A stretch of 64,000 nucleotides of DNA from Phenylobacterium sp. (GTDB taxonomy: Bacteria; Pseudomonadota; Alphaproteobacteria; Caulobacterales; Caulobacteraceae), in assembly GCF_030651185.1 (NCBI RefSeq), contig NZ_JAUSCJ010000012.1, positions 62,001 to 126,000 on the forward strand, in the 5' to 3' direction. Positions 1-9,205 of the stretch are shown in pieces (the stretch's first letter is position 1; the number at the start of each line of letters is the position of its first letter). The notes beneath the pieces were generated by a model. It saw nothing but the letters and a program-made list of their open reading frames with translations, was not told the DNA's origin and searched no databases. The position numbers and the translations under genes were made by a program.

Positions 1-344
1 AGCTGATCCGCAAGACCAAGTTCACCGACGACGCGGCGGCGCTGTTCAAGCTGATGGACGGGCGCGAGGTGGCTGGCATCGTCATCGGCCTGCCGGTGAA
101 CATGGACGGGACCGAGGGGCCGCGCGCCCAGTCCAGCCGCGCCTTCGCCCGCAACCTGCTGCGCCTGCGCCCCGAGCTGGTGATCGTCTTCTGGGACGAG
201 CGGATGAGCTCGATGGCCATCAACCGCTTCCTGATCGAGGAAGCCGACATCAACCGCGCACGCCGCGCCGAGGTGGTGGACAAGATGGCGGCGGGGTGGA
301 TTTTGCAGGGGGCGTTGGAGCGGTTGCGGGGGTTGGGGGCCTAG
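1..344 (+). CDS. ruvX: Putative pre-16S rRNA nuclease / Holliday junction resolvase homologue, C-terminal part
   Basis: Partial gene cut by the window edge; the first whole codon begins at base 3 and the stop is TAG at 342-344. The readable part carries the YqgF-family motifs: GIVIGLPVNMDG with its GLP core, a WDERMSS segment that holds the conserved Asp-Glu, and a final DKMAAGWILQ helix. YqgF/RuvX proteins are RNase H-fold nucleases linked to maturation of the 16S rRNA 5' end. The N-terminal catalytic Asp is outside the window. The gene is followed by a repeat-filled gap, so it is probably the last gene of its own transcript. Confidence 0.9.
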   Translation, partial: LIRKTKFTDDAAALFKLMDGREVAGIVIGLPVNMDGTEGPRAQSSRAFARNLLRLRPELVIVFWDERMSSMAINRFLIEEADINRARRAEVVDKMAAGWILQGALERLRGLGA

Positions 345-662
345 GCGCCCCCTCACTGATCCTGGAGTCGATCTCATCTCAAGTCGCACCGATGTCCCTT
401 CTCCCCTTGCGGGAGAAGGTGGCCGGTCGGAGACCGGTCGGATGAGGGGTCGCACTCCCCTCTCCGCAAATCATCCAGCCGCCTAACCCGATAGGTCTAT
501 CGACCCCTCATCCGACCCTGCTCCGCAGGGCCACCTTCTCCCGCAAGGGGAGAAGGACGCACCTAGCATTCGCGCTAGCGGCGCGCTTTCCGCCGCAGAC
601 CTGTGGGCGAATAGGCGAGTTCGCTTGGCGCCGTGCGCGGCCTCCGTTACGACGCGCCTTTA
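345..662. repeat. Long nested inverted repeat (family C) filling the ruvX-pyrB gap
   Basis: No gene is visible here. Bases 397-424 and 529-556 are perfect 28-bp inverted complements, and inside them 439-452 and 501-514 form a second perfect 14-bp pair (CGGATGAGGGGTCG). The segment next to the right arm, 512-540, matches 38434-38462 in the opposite orientation with a single mismatch, so this is a dispersed element. It could fold into a very stable RNA or cruciform structure and may act as a transcriptional barrier after ruvX. The pyrB promoter should lie in the last ~100 bases. Confidence 0.85.
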
Positions 663-1640
663 ATGACAACTTTGCCCCCTGGTCTGAACGAGGTTCTTGG
701 CAGAACCTTCCCGTTCCCGCGGCGACACTTCCTGTCGGTCACCGATTTGAACGAGGTGGAGGTGGCCAGCCTCCTCGACCTCGCCGACGGCTTTGTGTCG
801 CTCAACCGCCAAACCTCCAAGAAGCTCGACCTGCTGAAGGGTCGGACGCTGATGAATCTGTTCTTCGAGAATTCGACGCGGACCCAGAGCTCCTTCGAGC
901 TGGCCGGCAAGCGGCTGGGGGCCGATGTCGTGAACATGAGCCCGCGCTCGTCGTCGATCTCCAAGGGCGAGACCCTGATCGACACCGCCGTGACGCTCAA
1001 CGCCATGCAGCCGGACCTGCTGGTGGTGCGGCACGCCTCCTCCGGCGCGGCCAGCCTGCTGGCGCAGAAGGTCACCTGCTCGGTGATCAACGCCGGCGAC
1101 GGGCAGCACGAGCACCCGACCCAGGCGCTGCTGGACGCCCTGTCCATGCGGCGCGCCTTCGGGCGGATCGCGGGCCTGCGGGTCGCCATCTGCGGCGACG
1201 TCCTGCACAGCCGCGTGGCGCGGTCCAATGTCAGCCTGCTGCAGATGCTGGGCGCCGAGGTGCGGCTGGTGGGGCCGCCGACCCTGATGCCGGCGGCCGT
1301 CGACCGCTGGAAGGCGGAGGTGTTCCACAACATGCGCGAGGGCATCGAGGGCTGCGACGTGGTGATGATGCTGCGCCTGCAGCTGGAGCGCATGGACGGG
1401 GTGATGGCCCCGTCGCAGCGGGAGTATTTCCGGTTCTACGGGCTGGACCGCGAGAAGCTGGCCTGCGCCGCGCCGGGCGTCCGCGTCATGCATCCGGGCC
1501 CCATGAACCGGGGCGTGGAGATCGATTCCGACGTCGCCGACGACCTGACCGTCAGCCTGATCCAGGATCAGGTGGAGATGGGGGTGGCCGCGCGGATGGC
1601 GGTGCTGGCCTCCATGGCCGCGCGGCTGGACAACGCCTGA
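663..1640 (+). CDS. pyrB: Aspartate carbamoyltransferase catalytic subunit
   Basis: Cytoplasmic enzyme that joins carbamoyl phosphate to aspartate, the first committed step of pyrimidine synthesis. The carbamoyl-phosphate loop [13 protein letters not shown] is intact, as are the HASSGAA and [14 protein letters not shown] segments and the C-terminal [11 protein letters not shown] motif. ATG 663 gives 325 residues; an in-frame GTG at 633 would add ten residues that do not resemble the family. The stop overlaps the next start by one base, and two genes on lies a dihydroorotase-like gene. That order matches organisms in which ATCase associates with an inactive dihydroorotase homologue. Confidence 0.95.
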   Translation: MTTLPPGLNEVLGRTFPFPRRHFLSVTDLNEVEVASLLDLADGFVSLNRQTSKKLDLLKGRTLMNLFFENSTRTQSSFELAGKRLGADVVNMSPRSSSISKGETLIDTAVTLNAMQPDLLVVRHASSGAASLLAQKVTCSVINAGDGQHEHPTQALLDALSMRRAFGRIAGLRVAICGDVLHSRVARSNVSLLQMLGAEVRLVGPPTLMPAAVDRWKAEVFHNMREGIEGCDVVMMLRLQLERMDGVMAPSQREYFRFYGLDREKLACAAPGVRVMHPGPMNRGVEIDSDVADDLTVSLIQDQVEMGVAARMAVLASMAARLDNA

Positions 1641-2221
1641 TGCGCGCGGTGGGGGTGTTCTGCGGCGCGAGCCCGGGCGGCGACCCGGCCTATATGGCCG
1701 CGGCGCGGGCAATGGGGGCGGCGATCGCCGGCCGGGGCCTGGCGCTGGTCTATGGCGGGGCCAAGGTCGGGCTGATGGGCGGCCTGGCCGACGCGGCCCT
1801 GGCGGCCGGGGGCGAGGTGTTCGGGGTGATGCCCGAGGCGCTGATGGACAAGGAGATCGCCCATACCGGCCTGACGCGGCTGGAGGTCGTGCCCTCCATG
1901 CACGAGCGCAAGGCGCGGATGGCGGAGCTGTCCGACGGCTTCGTCGCCCTGCCCGGCGGGGTGGGCACGATGGAAGAGATCTTCGAGATCTGGACCTGGG
2001 GCCAGCTGGGCTTTCACGCCAAGCCGGCGGGGTTCCTGAACGTGCTGGGCTATTTCGACCACCTGCGGGCCTTTGTGGACCACGCGGTGGGCGAGGCGTT
2101 CCTGAAGGCGCCGCACCGCGACATGCTGGTGTTCAGCCAGGACTGCAGGGAGATGCTGGACGCCCTGGCCGCCTACAAGCCCCCCAAGGTCGAGAAGTGG
2201 ATCGGACGGCAGGAACTATGA
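1640..2221 (+). CDS. LOG-family phosphoribohydrolase (TIGR00730 type)
   Basis: A 193-residue lysine-decarboxylase-like protein of the LOG family, which hydrolyses nucleoside 5'-monophosphates such as cytokinin ribotides to free base and ribose 5-phosphate. The diagnostic PGGVGTMEE motif is at about residue 97, and the N-terminal [11 protein letters not shown] and GGAKVGLMG segments form the nucleotide pocket. It overlaps pyrB by one base and the following pyrC' by four bases, so it is translated within the pyrimidine operon. A housekeeping role in nucleotide salvage is an inference from that position; the true substrate cannot be told from sequence. Confidence 0.9.
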   Translation: MRAVGVFCGASPGGDPAYMAAARAMGAAIAGRGLALVYGGAKVGLMGGLADAALAAGGEVFGVMPEALMDKEIAHTGLTRLEVVPSMHERKARMAELSDGFVALPGGVGTMEEIFEIWTWGQLGFHAKPAGFLNVLGYFDHLRAFVDHAVGEAFLKAPHRDMLVFSQDCREMLDALAAYKPPKVEKWIGRQEL

Positions 2222-3510
2222 GCGCGCAGCCGACCGCCTTCATCAATGCCCGCATCGTCGACCCGGCCAGCGGCTGGGACGGCCCCGGCGCCCTGCTGGT
2301 GCGCGACGGCAAGATCGCCGACGTGGTGCATGGGGGCGACCTGGGAACCCTGTCACCCGATATCGAGATCATCGACGCCCGGGGCGCCATGCTGGCGCCG
2401 GGCCTGGTGGACCTGCGGGTCAAGACCGGTGAGCCCGGCTCTGAGACCAAGGAGACGCTCAAGTCGGCGGGCCTGGCGGCGGCGGCCGGCGGGGTCACCT
2501 CCATTGTGCTGCAGCCTGACACCGACCCGGTGATCGACGAGGCCTCGGTGGTGGACTTCATCCTGCGCCGGACGCGCGACATCGAGCTGGTCCACGTCTA
2601 TCCGGCCGGCGCCGCCACCAAGGGGGCGCGGGGCGAGCGGATGGCCGAGATCGGCCTGATGGCCGAGGCCGGCTGCGTCTATGTCACCGACGCCGACCGG
2701 CCGATCGTCGACTCCAAGGTGCTGCGCCGGGTGCTGGCCTACGCCAAGAGCTTCGGGGTGCTGGTGGCCCACCGCCCGGCCGATCCGTGGCTGAGCGCCG
2801 GCGCGGCGGCCACAGAGGGCGAGTTCGCCGGCCGCAACGGCCTGCCCAGCGTGCCGCCGATCGCCGAGAAGATCATGCTGGAGCGGGACCTGGCCCTGGT
2901 GGAACTGACCGGGGCGCCGTTCCTGGTGGACCAGGTGACGACAGCCTGCGCCCTGGAAACCCTGGCGCGGGGCAAGGCCAGGGGCCTGCCGATCACCGCG
3001 ACGACCTCGATCAACCACCTGTCGTTCAACGAACTCGACATCGGCGACTACCGCACCTTCATGAAGTTCGACCCGCCGGTGCGCAGCGAGGACGACCGCC
3101 AGGCGGTGATCGAGGCCCTGGCCAGCGGCCTGATCGACATCGTGGTCTCCGCCCACGCCCCCGCGCCGGCCGAGGACAAGCGCCTGCCCTATGACGAGGC
3201 GGCGCCGGGCGCCATCGGGCTGCAGACCCTGCTGCCGGCCCTGCTGGCCTTCCACCACGACGGGCGCATCCCGCTGATCGACCTGATGGCCGCGGTGACC
3301 AGCAAGCCCGCGAAGCTGCTGGGCCTGAACGCCGGGACGCTCGCCAAGGGCGCGTCCGCCGACCTGGTGCTGTGCGACCTCAATGCGCCGATCGTCATCG
3401 ACGCCGACAAGCTGCGCTCGAAGTCCAAGAACTCGCCCTTCGACGGACGGCGGCTGCAGGGCGAAATCCGCATGACCCTGGTGGACGGCCGGGTGGTCTA
3501 CCGGGTCTGA
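2218..3510 (+). CDS. pyrX: Inactive dihydroorotase homologue (PyrC'/PyrX), ATCase partner
   Basis: 430 residues with the full amidohydrolase fold of class I dihydroorotases, but the catalytic positions are lost. Where active enzymes have an HxH zinc motif before REPG, this protein reads [10 protein letters not shown]; the HVST histidine is replaced in FLVDQVTTA; and the catalytic Asp of DHAP is Ala in SAHAPAP. In Pseudomonas, such inactive PyrC' chains are structural partners needed for active ATCase. An active pyrC must therefore be elsewhere in the genome. ATG 2218 overlaps the preceding stop as ATGA; a longer in-frame start at 2197 would run further into that gene. Confidence 0.88.
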   Translation: MSAQPTAFINARIVDPASGWDGPGALLVRDGKIADVVHGGDLGTLSPDIEIIDARGAMLAPGLVDLRVKTGEPGSETKETLKSAGLAAAAGGVTSIVLQPDTDPVIDEASVVDFILRRTRDIELVHVYPAGAATKGARGERMAEIGLMAEAGCVYVTDADRPIVDSKVLRRVLAYAKSFGVLVAHRPADPWLSAGAAATEGEFAGRNGLPSVPPIAEKIMLERDLALVELTGAPFLVDQVTTACALETLARGKARGLPITATTSINHLSFNELDIGDYRTFMKFDPPVRSEDDRQAVIEALASGLIDIVVSAHAPAPAEDKRLPYDEAAPGAIGLQTLLPALLAFHHDGRIPLIDLMAAVTSKPAKLLGLNAGTLAKGASADLVLCDLNAPIVIDADKLRSKSKNSPFDGRRLQGEIRMTLVDGRVVYRV

Positions 3511-3568
3511 GGTTGTCTCGGGACCGGCCGCGACCTAGGTTCGGGGCGAAGCTTAGGCAATTGGCGAT

Positions 3569-3871
3569 ATGACGAACGCACTCGCCTTCAAGGCCCTCGG
3601 CAACGACCGCCGGCTGCAGATCCTGGCCTGGCTAAAGGACCCGCGCGCCAACTTCCCGCCGCAGGTGGACGGCGACCTGGTGGCCGATGGGGTCTGCGGC
3701 GTGCGGATCGCCGAGAAGCTGGGGGTCAGCCAGCCGACCCTGTCGGAGCACATGCGGGTGCTGACCCAGGCGGGTCTGGTGACGCCCAAGCGGATCAAGC
3801 AGTGGACCTTCTATCGCCGGGACGAGGCGGCGCTGGCCGCCCTGACCGCGGCCCTGGCCGACGAGGTCTGA
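3569..3871 (+). CDS. ArsR/SmtB-type winged-helix transcriptional regulator
   Basis: A 100-residue single-domain DNA-binding protein. The start LAFKALGNDRRLQILAWL is the usual first helix of the ArsR fold, and the recognition helix is VSQPTLSEHMRVL, followed by a wing containing TPKRIKQWTFYRR. The classical ELCVCD metal site is absent, so it is probably not a metal sensor. The stop lies three bases before the GTG of the next gene, a P-loop kinase, suggesting co-transcription. The target and ligand are unknown. Confidence 0.85.
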   Translation: MTNALAFKALGNDRRLQILAWLKDPRANFPPQVDGDLVADGVCGVRIAEKLGVSQPTLSEHMRVLTQAGLVTPKRIKQWTFYRRDEAALAALTAALADEV

Positions 3872-3874
3872 GGC

Positions 3875-4417
3875 GTGCGGCTGGTGGTGATGGTCTCGGG
3901 CGCGCCGGGGGCGGGCAAGTCGACCCTGGCCTTGCCGCTGGCGCAGGCCCTGGCGATGCCCCTGCTCTCAAAGGACGTGATCAAGGAGCGGCTGGCCGAC
4001 GTGCTGGGTCAGCGGGCCGAACCCGAGGTCTGGACCCAGGCGCTGGGCAGCGCCTCGATGGAGCTGATCTGGACGCTGGCGGCGCTGTCGCCCGCCGTGG
4101 TGCTGGAGGCCAATTTCCGGCCCAAGAACCCCTACGAGCGGCGAATGCTGAGCGGCCTCGGCGGCCGGCTGGTGGAGGTCTATTGCCGCTGCCCGCCAGA
4201 AGAGGCCAGCCGGCGCTATTCGGCGCGGTCGATGATCGGGGAACGCCACGCCATCCACACCCTGCGCGACCTGCCCGCCGCCCTGCTGGCGGAGTACGAC
4301 GGGCCGGTGGGCCTGGGCGCGGTGATCGAGGTCGACACCACCGTGCCGGTGGAAATCGCCGCCCTGGCCGCCAGCGTCCGCGCGCTGCTGGATGACGAGA
4401 GCGATCCGGGCAGCTAG
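3875..4417 (+). CDS. P-loop kinase / AAA-type ATPase of unknown substrate
   Basis: 180 residues starting at GTG. The Walker A motif GAPGAGKST is at residues 9-17, followed by [14 protein letters not shown], a layout seen in small-molecule kinases of the zeta-toxin/chloramphenicol-phosphotransferase group. A central VVLEANFRP strand and a [13 protein letters not shown] lid-like segment with arginines support a phosphotransferase. It sits directly after the ArsR-type regulator with a three-base gap. No antitoxin-like partner is present, so I do not call it a toxin. Confidence 0.75.
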   Translation: MRLVVMVSGAPGAGKSTLALPLAQALAMPLLSKDVIKERLADVLGQRAEPEVWTQALGSASMELIWTLAALSPAVVLEANFRPKNPYERRMLSGLGGRLVEVYCRCPPEEASRRYSARSMIGERHAIHTLRDLPAALLAEYDGPVGLGAVIEVDTTVPVEIAALAASVRALLDDESDPGS

Positions 4418-4442
4418 GCTCTCGGCAATTGGGGGGAACCAC

Positions 4443-5084
4443 ATGCTTGAGTCACTCAGTCCCGTACTGATCGCCGCCGCCGTCTTCGGGGGCTATCTGC
4501 TGGGCTCCATTCCCTTCGGCGTCATCGCCACCCGGATGGGGGGCGCGGGCGACGTGCGCAGCATCGGCTCGGGCAGCATCGGGGCGACCAATGTCCTGCG
4601 CACCGGCCGCAAGGACCTGGCGGCCATCACCCTGCTCGGCGACGGCGGCAAGGGCGCGGTGGCGGTGCTGATCGCCTGGCTGGCGACGAAGGACGGGCCG
4701 CAGGAGGCCCAGAGGGTGCTGATCGCCCTGGCCGCCGCCAGCGCCTTCCTCGGTCACCTGTTCCCGGTCTGGCTGAAGTTCAAGGGCGGCAAGGGGGTGG
4801 CCACCTTCTTCGGCACCCTGCTGGCCGCCGCCTGGCCGGTGGGGATCGCGGCGGGCGCCACCTGGCTGGTGGTGGCCTTCCTGTTCCGCATCTCGTCCCT
4901 GGCGGGGCTGACGGCGGTAGCGCTCGCGCCGCTCTACGCCTTCGTCTTCCACCGCGGGCTACCGATCATCTACCTGACACTGTTCATGGCGGTGCTGGTG
5001 TTCTTCCGCCATGCCGACAACATCCGCCGGCTGCTGAAGGGGCAGGAGCCGCGCATCGGGGCCGGCAAGAAGGACGCCGCTTGA
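4443..5084 (+). CDS. plsY: Acyl-phosphate glycerol-3-phosphate acyltransferase
   Basis: 213-residue polytopic inner-membrane enzyme that transfers an acyl group from acyl phosphate to glycerol 3-phosphate, the first step of phospholipid synthesis. The three PlsY active-site loops are visible: GSIPFG with [16 protein letters not shown], the KGGKGVAT segment, and a C-terminal [12 protein letters not shown]. About five hydrophobic helices are predicted. ATG 4443 is preceded by a purine-rich GGGGGGAA; a longer in-frame start at 4392 would overlap the upstream gene and add a non-family leader. The stop overlaps the dprA start as TTGA. Confidence 0.94.
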   Translation: MLESLSPVLIAAAVFGGYLLGSIPFGVIATRMGGAGDVRSIGSGSIGATNVLRTGRKDLAAITLLGDGGKGAVAVLIAWLATKDGPQEAQRVLIALAAASAFLGHLFPVWLKFKGGKGVATFFGTLLAAAWPVGIAAGATWLVVAFLFRISSLAGLTAVALAPLYAFVFHRGLPIIYLTLFMAVLVFFRHADNIRRLLKGQEPRIGAGKKDAA

Positions 5085-6181
5085 GCCGAGCGCTGACCGA
5101 GGCCGGGCGGCGCGACTGGCTGCGGCTGGCGCGCACCGAGAACGTGGGGCCGGTCACCTTCGACCAGTTGATCGCCCGCTATGGCGAGGCGTCCGTGGCG
5201 CTGGCCGCCCTTCCCGACCTGGCGCGGCGCGGGGGGCGGGTCTCGCCGCTGGGCGTGCCGAGCGTCGAGGATGTGCAGGCCGAACTGGAAGACGGCGCGG
5301 CCCTGGGCGCGCGCCTGATCTGCGCCTGCGAAGCCGACTTTCCGCAGGCCCTGGCGGCGCTCGATCCGCCGCCACCCCTGCTGTGGGTCTGGGGTGACGC
5401 CAGCCTGCTGCAACGCTCCATCGTCGCCATCGTCGGGGCGCGAGTGGCCTCGGCGGCGGGCCAGAGGTTCGCGCGCGGGCTGGCCAGCGATCTGGGCCAG
5501 GCCGGACAGGTGATCGTTTCGGGCCTGGCGCGCGGGGTCGACGGCGCGGCGCACGAGGGTTCGCTGGCGACCGGGACCATCGCCGTGCTGGGCGGTGGGA
5601 TCGCCGACATCTATCCCCCCGAGCACCGCGACCTGCATGCCCGGATCGTCGAGGCCGGCTGCGTGATCTCCGAGAGCCGGCCCAAGCAGACTGCCCAGGC
5701 CAAGGACTTCCCCCGCCGCAACCGAATCATCTCCGGGCTCTCCCGCGCCGTCGTGGTGGTGGAGGCCGAGATCCGCTCCGGCTCGCTGATCACCGCCCGC
5801 CTGGCCGCCGAACAGGGGCGCGAGGTGCTGGCCGTGCCGGGCTCGCCGCTGGACCCGCGCGCCAAGGGGACCAATGACCTGATCCGCCAGGGCGCGGCGA
5901 TCTGCGAGGGCGCGGAGGACGTGCTGCGGGCGCTGGATGGGTTCGGCGGCTTCCGGGAACCCGACCAGGATCGCTATGCCGTGTCGGGCGAGCTGCCGGA
6001 CCCGCAGGCCGAAAAGCTGCGGGAAACCATCGCCGATCTGCTGTCCCCCACCCCGGTGTCGCGGGACGAGATCGTGCGCGCGGCGCGGGCGCCGGCGCCC
6101 CAGGTGCTGGCGGCTCTGATGGAGCTGTCGCTGGCGGGCCGAGCCGAACTGCTGCCCGGCGGCATGGTGTCGCGCGCCTAG
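5081..6181 (+). CDS. dprA: DNA-processing protein A
   Basis: 366 residues. The central Rossmann-like DprA domain is clear: [30 protein letters not shown], a [17 protein letters not shown] loop and SEXRP-like ISESRPK. A short N-terminal helical region precedes it and a winged-helix-like region follows at the C-terminus ([19 protein letters not shown]). DprA loads RecA on incoming single-stranded DNA during transformation. The start is TTG 5081, overlapping the plsY stop by four bases, so translational coupling with plsY is likely. Confidence 0.92.
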   Translation: MSRALTEAGRRDWLRLARTENVGPVTFDQLIARYGEASVALAALPDLARRGGRVSPLGVPSVEDVQAELEDGAALGARLICACEADFPQALAALDPPPPLLWVWGDASLLQRSIVAIVGARVASAAGQRFARGLASDLGQAGQVIVSGLARGVDGAAHEGSLATGTIAVLGGGIADIYPPEHRDLHARIVEAGCVISESRPKQTAQAKDFPRRNRIISGLSRAVVVVEAEIRSGSLITARLAAEQGREVLAVPGSPLDPRAKGTNDLIRQGAAICEGAEDVLRALDGFGGFREPDQDRYAVSGELPDPQAEKLRETIADLLSPTPVSRDEIVRAARAPAPQVLAALMELSLAGRAELLPGGMVSRA

Positions 6182-6357
6182 CTTGGCTTATCCGGCGGAC
6201 CGGCAGCCGCTCGGGCGGCGTCCAACGCGGCCATCATCAGGGTTGTCGCCAGAGACCGGTAGCCCCGTGTCGAGGCCAATTCCGCCAACTGGTTCAAGAC
6301 CTCTTCGATAAAGGTCGCTGTCGCCTGGGGCGAGGCCTTGGGGTTCCACTGTTCCAT
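6178..6357 (-). CDS. Small hypothetical protein, 59 residues, convergent with dprA
   Basis: ATG at 6357 and TAG at 6180-6178 give a 59-residue protein beginning MEQWNPKASPQ, with a long amphipathic helix (EEVLNQLAELAS and ALDAARAA). Its stop overlaps the dprA stop by two bases in the opposite direction, leaving no spare sequence, which is typical of a real convergent gene. No strong ribosome binding site is visible. An alternative minus-strand frame across 6188-6418 has a less protein-like composition. Family not recognised. Confidence 0.45.
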   Translation of the reverse strand: MEQWNPKASPQATATFIEEVLNQLAELASTRGYRSLATTLMMAALDAARAAAGPPDKPS

Positions 6358-6535
6358 CTGTCTGGCATCGGACTCTAACAGATTCTAACGCCACACGCGC
6401 GGAAAGGTTGTGGCACAACCTCCCATTGCAGAGCTTGAAGTGAAATCGGCCCGTTGACAGGCCCTAGGTGGACACCCCACCTTCCGGGCCCTTGAATTTC
6501 GGGCGCTTCGGCCCTTGGACCACCCTTAAAACCGC

Positions 6536-9199
6536 ATGAACCTCGTCGTCGTCGAGAGCCCGGCCAAGGCCAAAACCATCAATAAATACCTGGGCTCGGA
6601 CTATAAGGTCCTGGCCTCGTACGGCCACGTGCGCGACCTGCCGGCCAAGGACGGCTCGGTGAAGCCCGACGAGGACTTCCTGATGCTGTGGGATGTGGAC
6701 GCCAAGTCCGCCAAGCGTCTGTCCGAGATCGCCGACTTCGCCAAGACCGCCGACAAGATCATCCTGGCCACCGACCCCGACCGCGAGGGTGAGGCGATTT
6801 CCTGGCACGTGCTGGAAGTCCTGCAGAAGAAGAAGGCCGTCAAAGGCGCGATCGTCCAGCGGGTGGTGTTCAACGCCATCACCAAGTCGGCCGTCACCGA
6901 GGCGATGAAGCATCCGCGCGACATCGACATGGAGCTGGTGGAGGCCTATCTCGCCCGCCGGGCCCTGGACTACCTGGTGGGCTTCACCCTTTCGCCGGTG
7001 CTGTGGCGCAAGCTGCCGGGCTCGCGCTCGGCTGGTCGGGTGCAGTCGGTGTCCCTGCGTCTCGTGGTCGACCGCGAGATCGAGATCGAGCGCTTCAAGA
7101 ACCAGGAATACTGGACCGTCGAGGCCGATGTCAGCGCCGGCGGCGACCCCTTCCTGGCCCGCATGGTCAAGCATGACGGCAAGCGCCTGACCAAGTTCGA
7201 CCTGGGCGACGAGACCACGGCCCTGGCCGCCAAGGCCGCGGTGGACGGCGCGACCCTGAAGGTCGCGTCGGTGGAGAAGAAGCCGGCCCGCAGGTCCCCT
7301 GCCCCGCCCTTCACCACCTCGACCCTGCAACAGGAGGCCGCGCGCAAGCTGGGCTTCTCCACCCAGCGCACCATGCAGGCCGCGCAGAAGCTGTACGAGG
7401 GCATCGACATCGGCGGCGAGACCGTCGGTCTCATCACCTATATGCGGACCGACGGCGTGCAGTCGGCGCCCGAGGCGCTGGACGAGGCCCGTGAGGTGAT
7501 CGCCGGCGTCTACGGGAAGGAATACGTTCCCGAAGCCGCCCGGATCTACAAGACCAAGGCCAAGAACGCCCAGGAGGCGCACGAAGCCATTCGCCCCACC
7601 AGCCTGACCCGCAACCCCGGCTCCCTGCGGCTGGAGAGCGACCTAGGCCGGCTCTATGAGCTGATCTGGAAGCGCATGATCGCCTCGCAGATGGAGGCCG
7701 CCCGCATCGAGCGGACCACCATCGAGCTGGAGAGCGCCGACGGTAAGACCGGCCTGCGCGCCACGGGCCAGGTGATCCTGTTTGACGGCTACCTGGCCGT
7801 CTACGAGGAAGGCCGAGACGACGACGCCGACGAGGAAAGCGGCCGCCTGCCCCAGGTCAACGAGGGCGCCGCCGCCAAGGTGATCACCGCCCGCGCCGAC
7901 CAGCACTTCACTGAACCGCCGCCGCGCTATTCGGAAGCCAGCCTGGTGAAGAAGATGGAAGAGCTCGGCATCGGCCGGCCCTCCACCTACGCCTCGGTGC
8001 TGACCGTGCTGCGGGACCGCGAATATGTTCGCATGGACAAGAACCGCTTCATCCCGGAGGACAAGGGCCGGCTGGTCACCGCCTTCCTGGAGCAGTTCTT
8101 CAACCGCTACGTCCAGTACGACTTCACCGCCGCCCTGGAAGAGAAGCTCGACCTGGTCTCGGCCGGGGAGTTGAACTGGAAGGCGCTGCTGCGGGAGTTC
8201 TGGCAGGACTTCCACGCCGCCGTCGGCGAGATCGCCGAACTACGGGTGACCCACGTGCTGGACGCCCTGAACGAGGCGCTCGGCCCCCACATCTTCCCGC
8301 AGAAGGAAGACGGCTCCGATCCGCGCGCCTGCCCCACCTGCGGCGCGGGACAGCTGTCCCTGAAGACCGGCAAGTTCGGGGCCTTCATCGGCTGCTCCAA
8401 CTATCCGGAGTGCCGCTACACCCGGCCCATCGCGCAATCGGCTGATGACGCCGAGGGCGAGAGCGGCGACCGTGAACTCGGCGTCGACCCGGAGACCGGC
8501 GAGATCGTGTTCCTGAAGTCCGGGCGCTTTGGCCCCTATGTCCAACTGGGTGACGGCGAGAAGCCCAAGCGCTCCAGCCTGCCCAAGGGCTGGTCGGCCC
8601 AGGCCATGGACCTGGAAAAGGGCCTGCGCCTGCTGCGCCTGCCCCGTGAGGTCGGCGCGCATCCGGAAGACGGCATCATGATCACCGCCGGCATCGGCCG
8701 GTTCGGGCCCTTCGTCCTGCACAACGGCACCTATGCCAACCTGCCCACCGCCGACGAGGTGTTCGAGGTGGGGCTGAACCGCGCCGTCACCCTGCTGGCC
8801 GAGAAGCGCGCCGGTGGCCGGGGCGGTCGCGGCGAGACCGCGGCGCTCAAGGACCTGGGCGCCCACCCGGTGGACGGACAGCCGGTGAAGGTGCTGGCCG
8901 GCCGCTATGGCCCCTACATCAAGCACGGCTCCACCAACGCCAATGTGCCCAAGGGAAGCGACCCGCAGGACCTGACCCTCGAAGAGGCGGTCAAACTGAT
9001 CGCCGAGCGGGTGGAAAAGGGCGGCGGCAAGAAGCCGGTGAAGAAGAAGGCGGCCCCCAAGGCGAAGGCCGCGGCCAAGCCCAAGGCCGAGGCCGAGGCC
9101 GGCGCCACGGCGGCGGTGAAGAAGCCCGCGGCCAAGAAACCGGCCGCCAAGAAAACCGCCGCCAAGAAGCCGGCGGCGAAGAAGGCGGTCGAGGCCTAG
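6536..9199 (+). CDS. topA: DNA topoisomerase I
   Basis: 887-residue type IA topoisomerase that relaxes negative supercoils. The TOPRIM domain opens with VVESPAKAKTINKYLG and has DPDREGEAISWH; the active-site tyrosine is in GLITYMRTDGVQS near residue 303. One zinc-binding motif, CPTCG...GCSNYPEC, lies near residue 600, followed by repeated FGPYV-type TopA_C segments. The tail (about 830-887) is a lysine/alanine repeat of AAKKPAAKK units, common in alphaproteobacterial TopA and probably a DNA-contacting tail. No Shine-Dalgarno is seen upstream of ATG 6536, so the mRNA could be leaderless. Confidence 0.97.
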   Translation: MNLVVVESPAKAKTINKYLGSDYKVLASYGHVRDLPAKDGSVKPDEDFLMLWDVDAKSAKRLSEIADFAKTADKIILATDPDREGEAISWHVLEVLQKKKAVKGAIVQRVVFNAITKSAVTEAMKHPRDIDMELVEAYLARRALDYLVGFTLSPVLWRKLPGSRSAGRVQSVSLRLVVDREIEIERFKNQEYWTVEADVSAGGDPFLARMVKHDGKRLTKFDLGDETTALAAKAAVDGATLKVASVEKKPARRSPAPPFTTSTLQQEAARKLGFSTQRTMQAAQKLYEGIDIGGETVGLITYMRTDGVQSAPEALDEAREVIAGVYGKEYVPEAARIYKTKAKNAQEAHEAIRPTSLTRNPGSLRLESDLGRLYELIWKRMIASQMEAARIERTTIELESADGKTGLRATGQVILFDGYLAVYEEGRDDDADEESGRLPQVNEGAAAKVITARADQHFTEPPPRYSEASLVKKMEELGIGRPSTYASVLTVLRDREYVRMDKNRFIPEDKGRLVTAFLEQFFNRYVQYDFTAALEEKLDLVSAGELNWKALLREFWQDFHAAVGEIAELRVTHVLDALNEALGPHIFPQKEDGSDPRACPTCGAGQLSLKTGKFGAFIGCSNYPECRYTRPIAQSADDAEGESGDRELGVDPETGEIVFLKSGRFGPYVQLGDGEKPKRSSLPKGWSAQAMDLEKGLRLLRLPREVGAHPEDGIMITAGIGRFGPFVLHNGTYANLPTADEVFEVGLNRAVTLLAEKRAGGRGGRGETAALKDLGAHPVDGQPVKVLAGRYGPYIKHGSTNANVPKGSDPQDLTLEEAVKLIAERVEKGGGKKPVKKKAAPKAKAAAKPKAEAEAGATAAVKKPAAKKPAAKKTAAKKPAAKKAVEA

Positions 9200-9205
9200 G
9201 TTCTG

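Noticed and set aside
660..1712. Long minus-strand frame over pyrB
   Set aside because: High GC leaves the complement of real genes open; composition is repetitive Gly/Arg/His without any domain, and pyrB is clearly on the plus strand.
3875..4417. Zeta-type toxin
   Set aside because: The P-loop layout is similar, but the neighbour is an ArsR-type regulator, not an antitoxin, and key zeta residues cannot be confirmed.
6188..6418. 76-codon minus-strand frame in the dprA-topA gap
   Set aside because: Composition is not protein-like; the other minus-strand frame (6178-6357) gives a more plausible helical protein.
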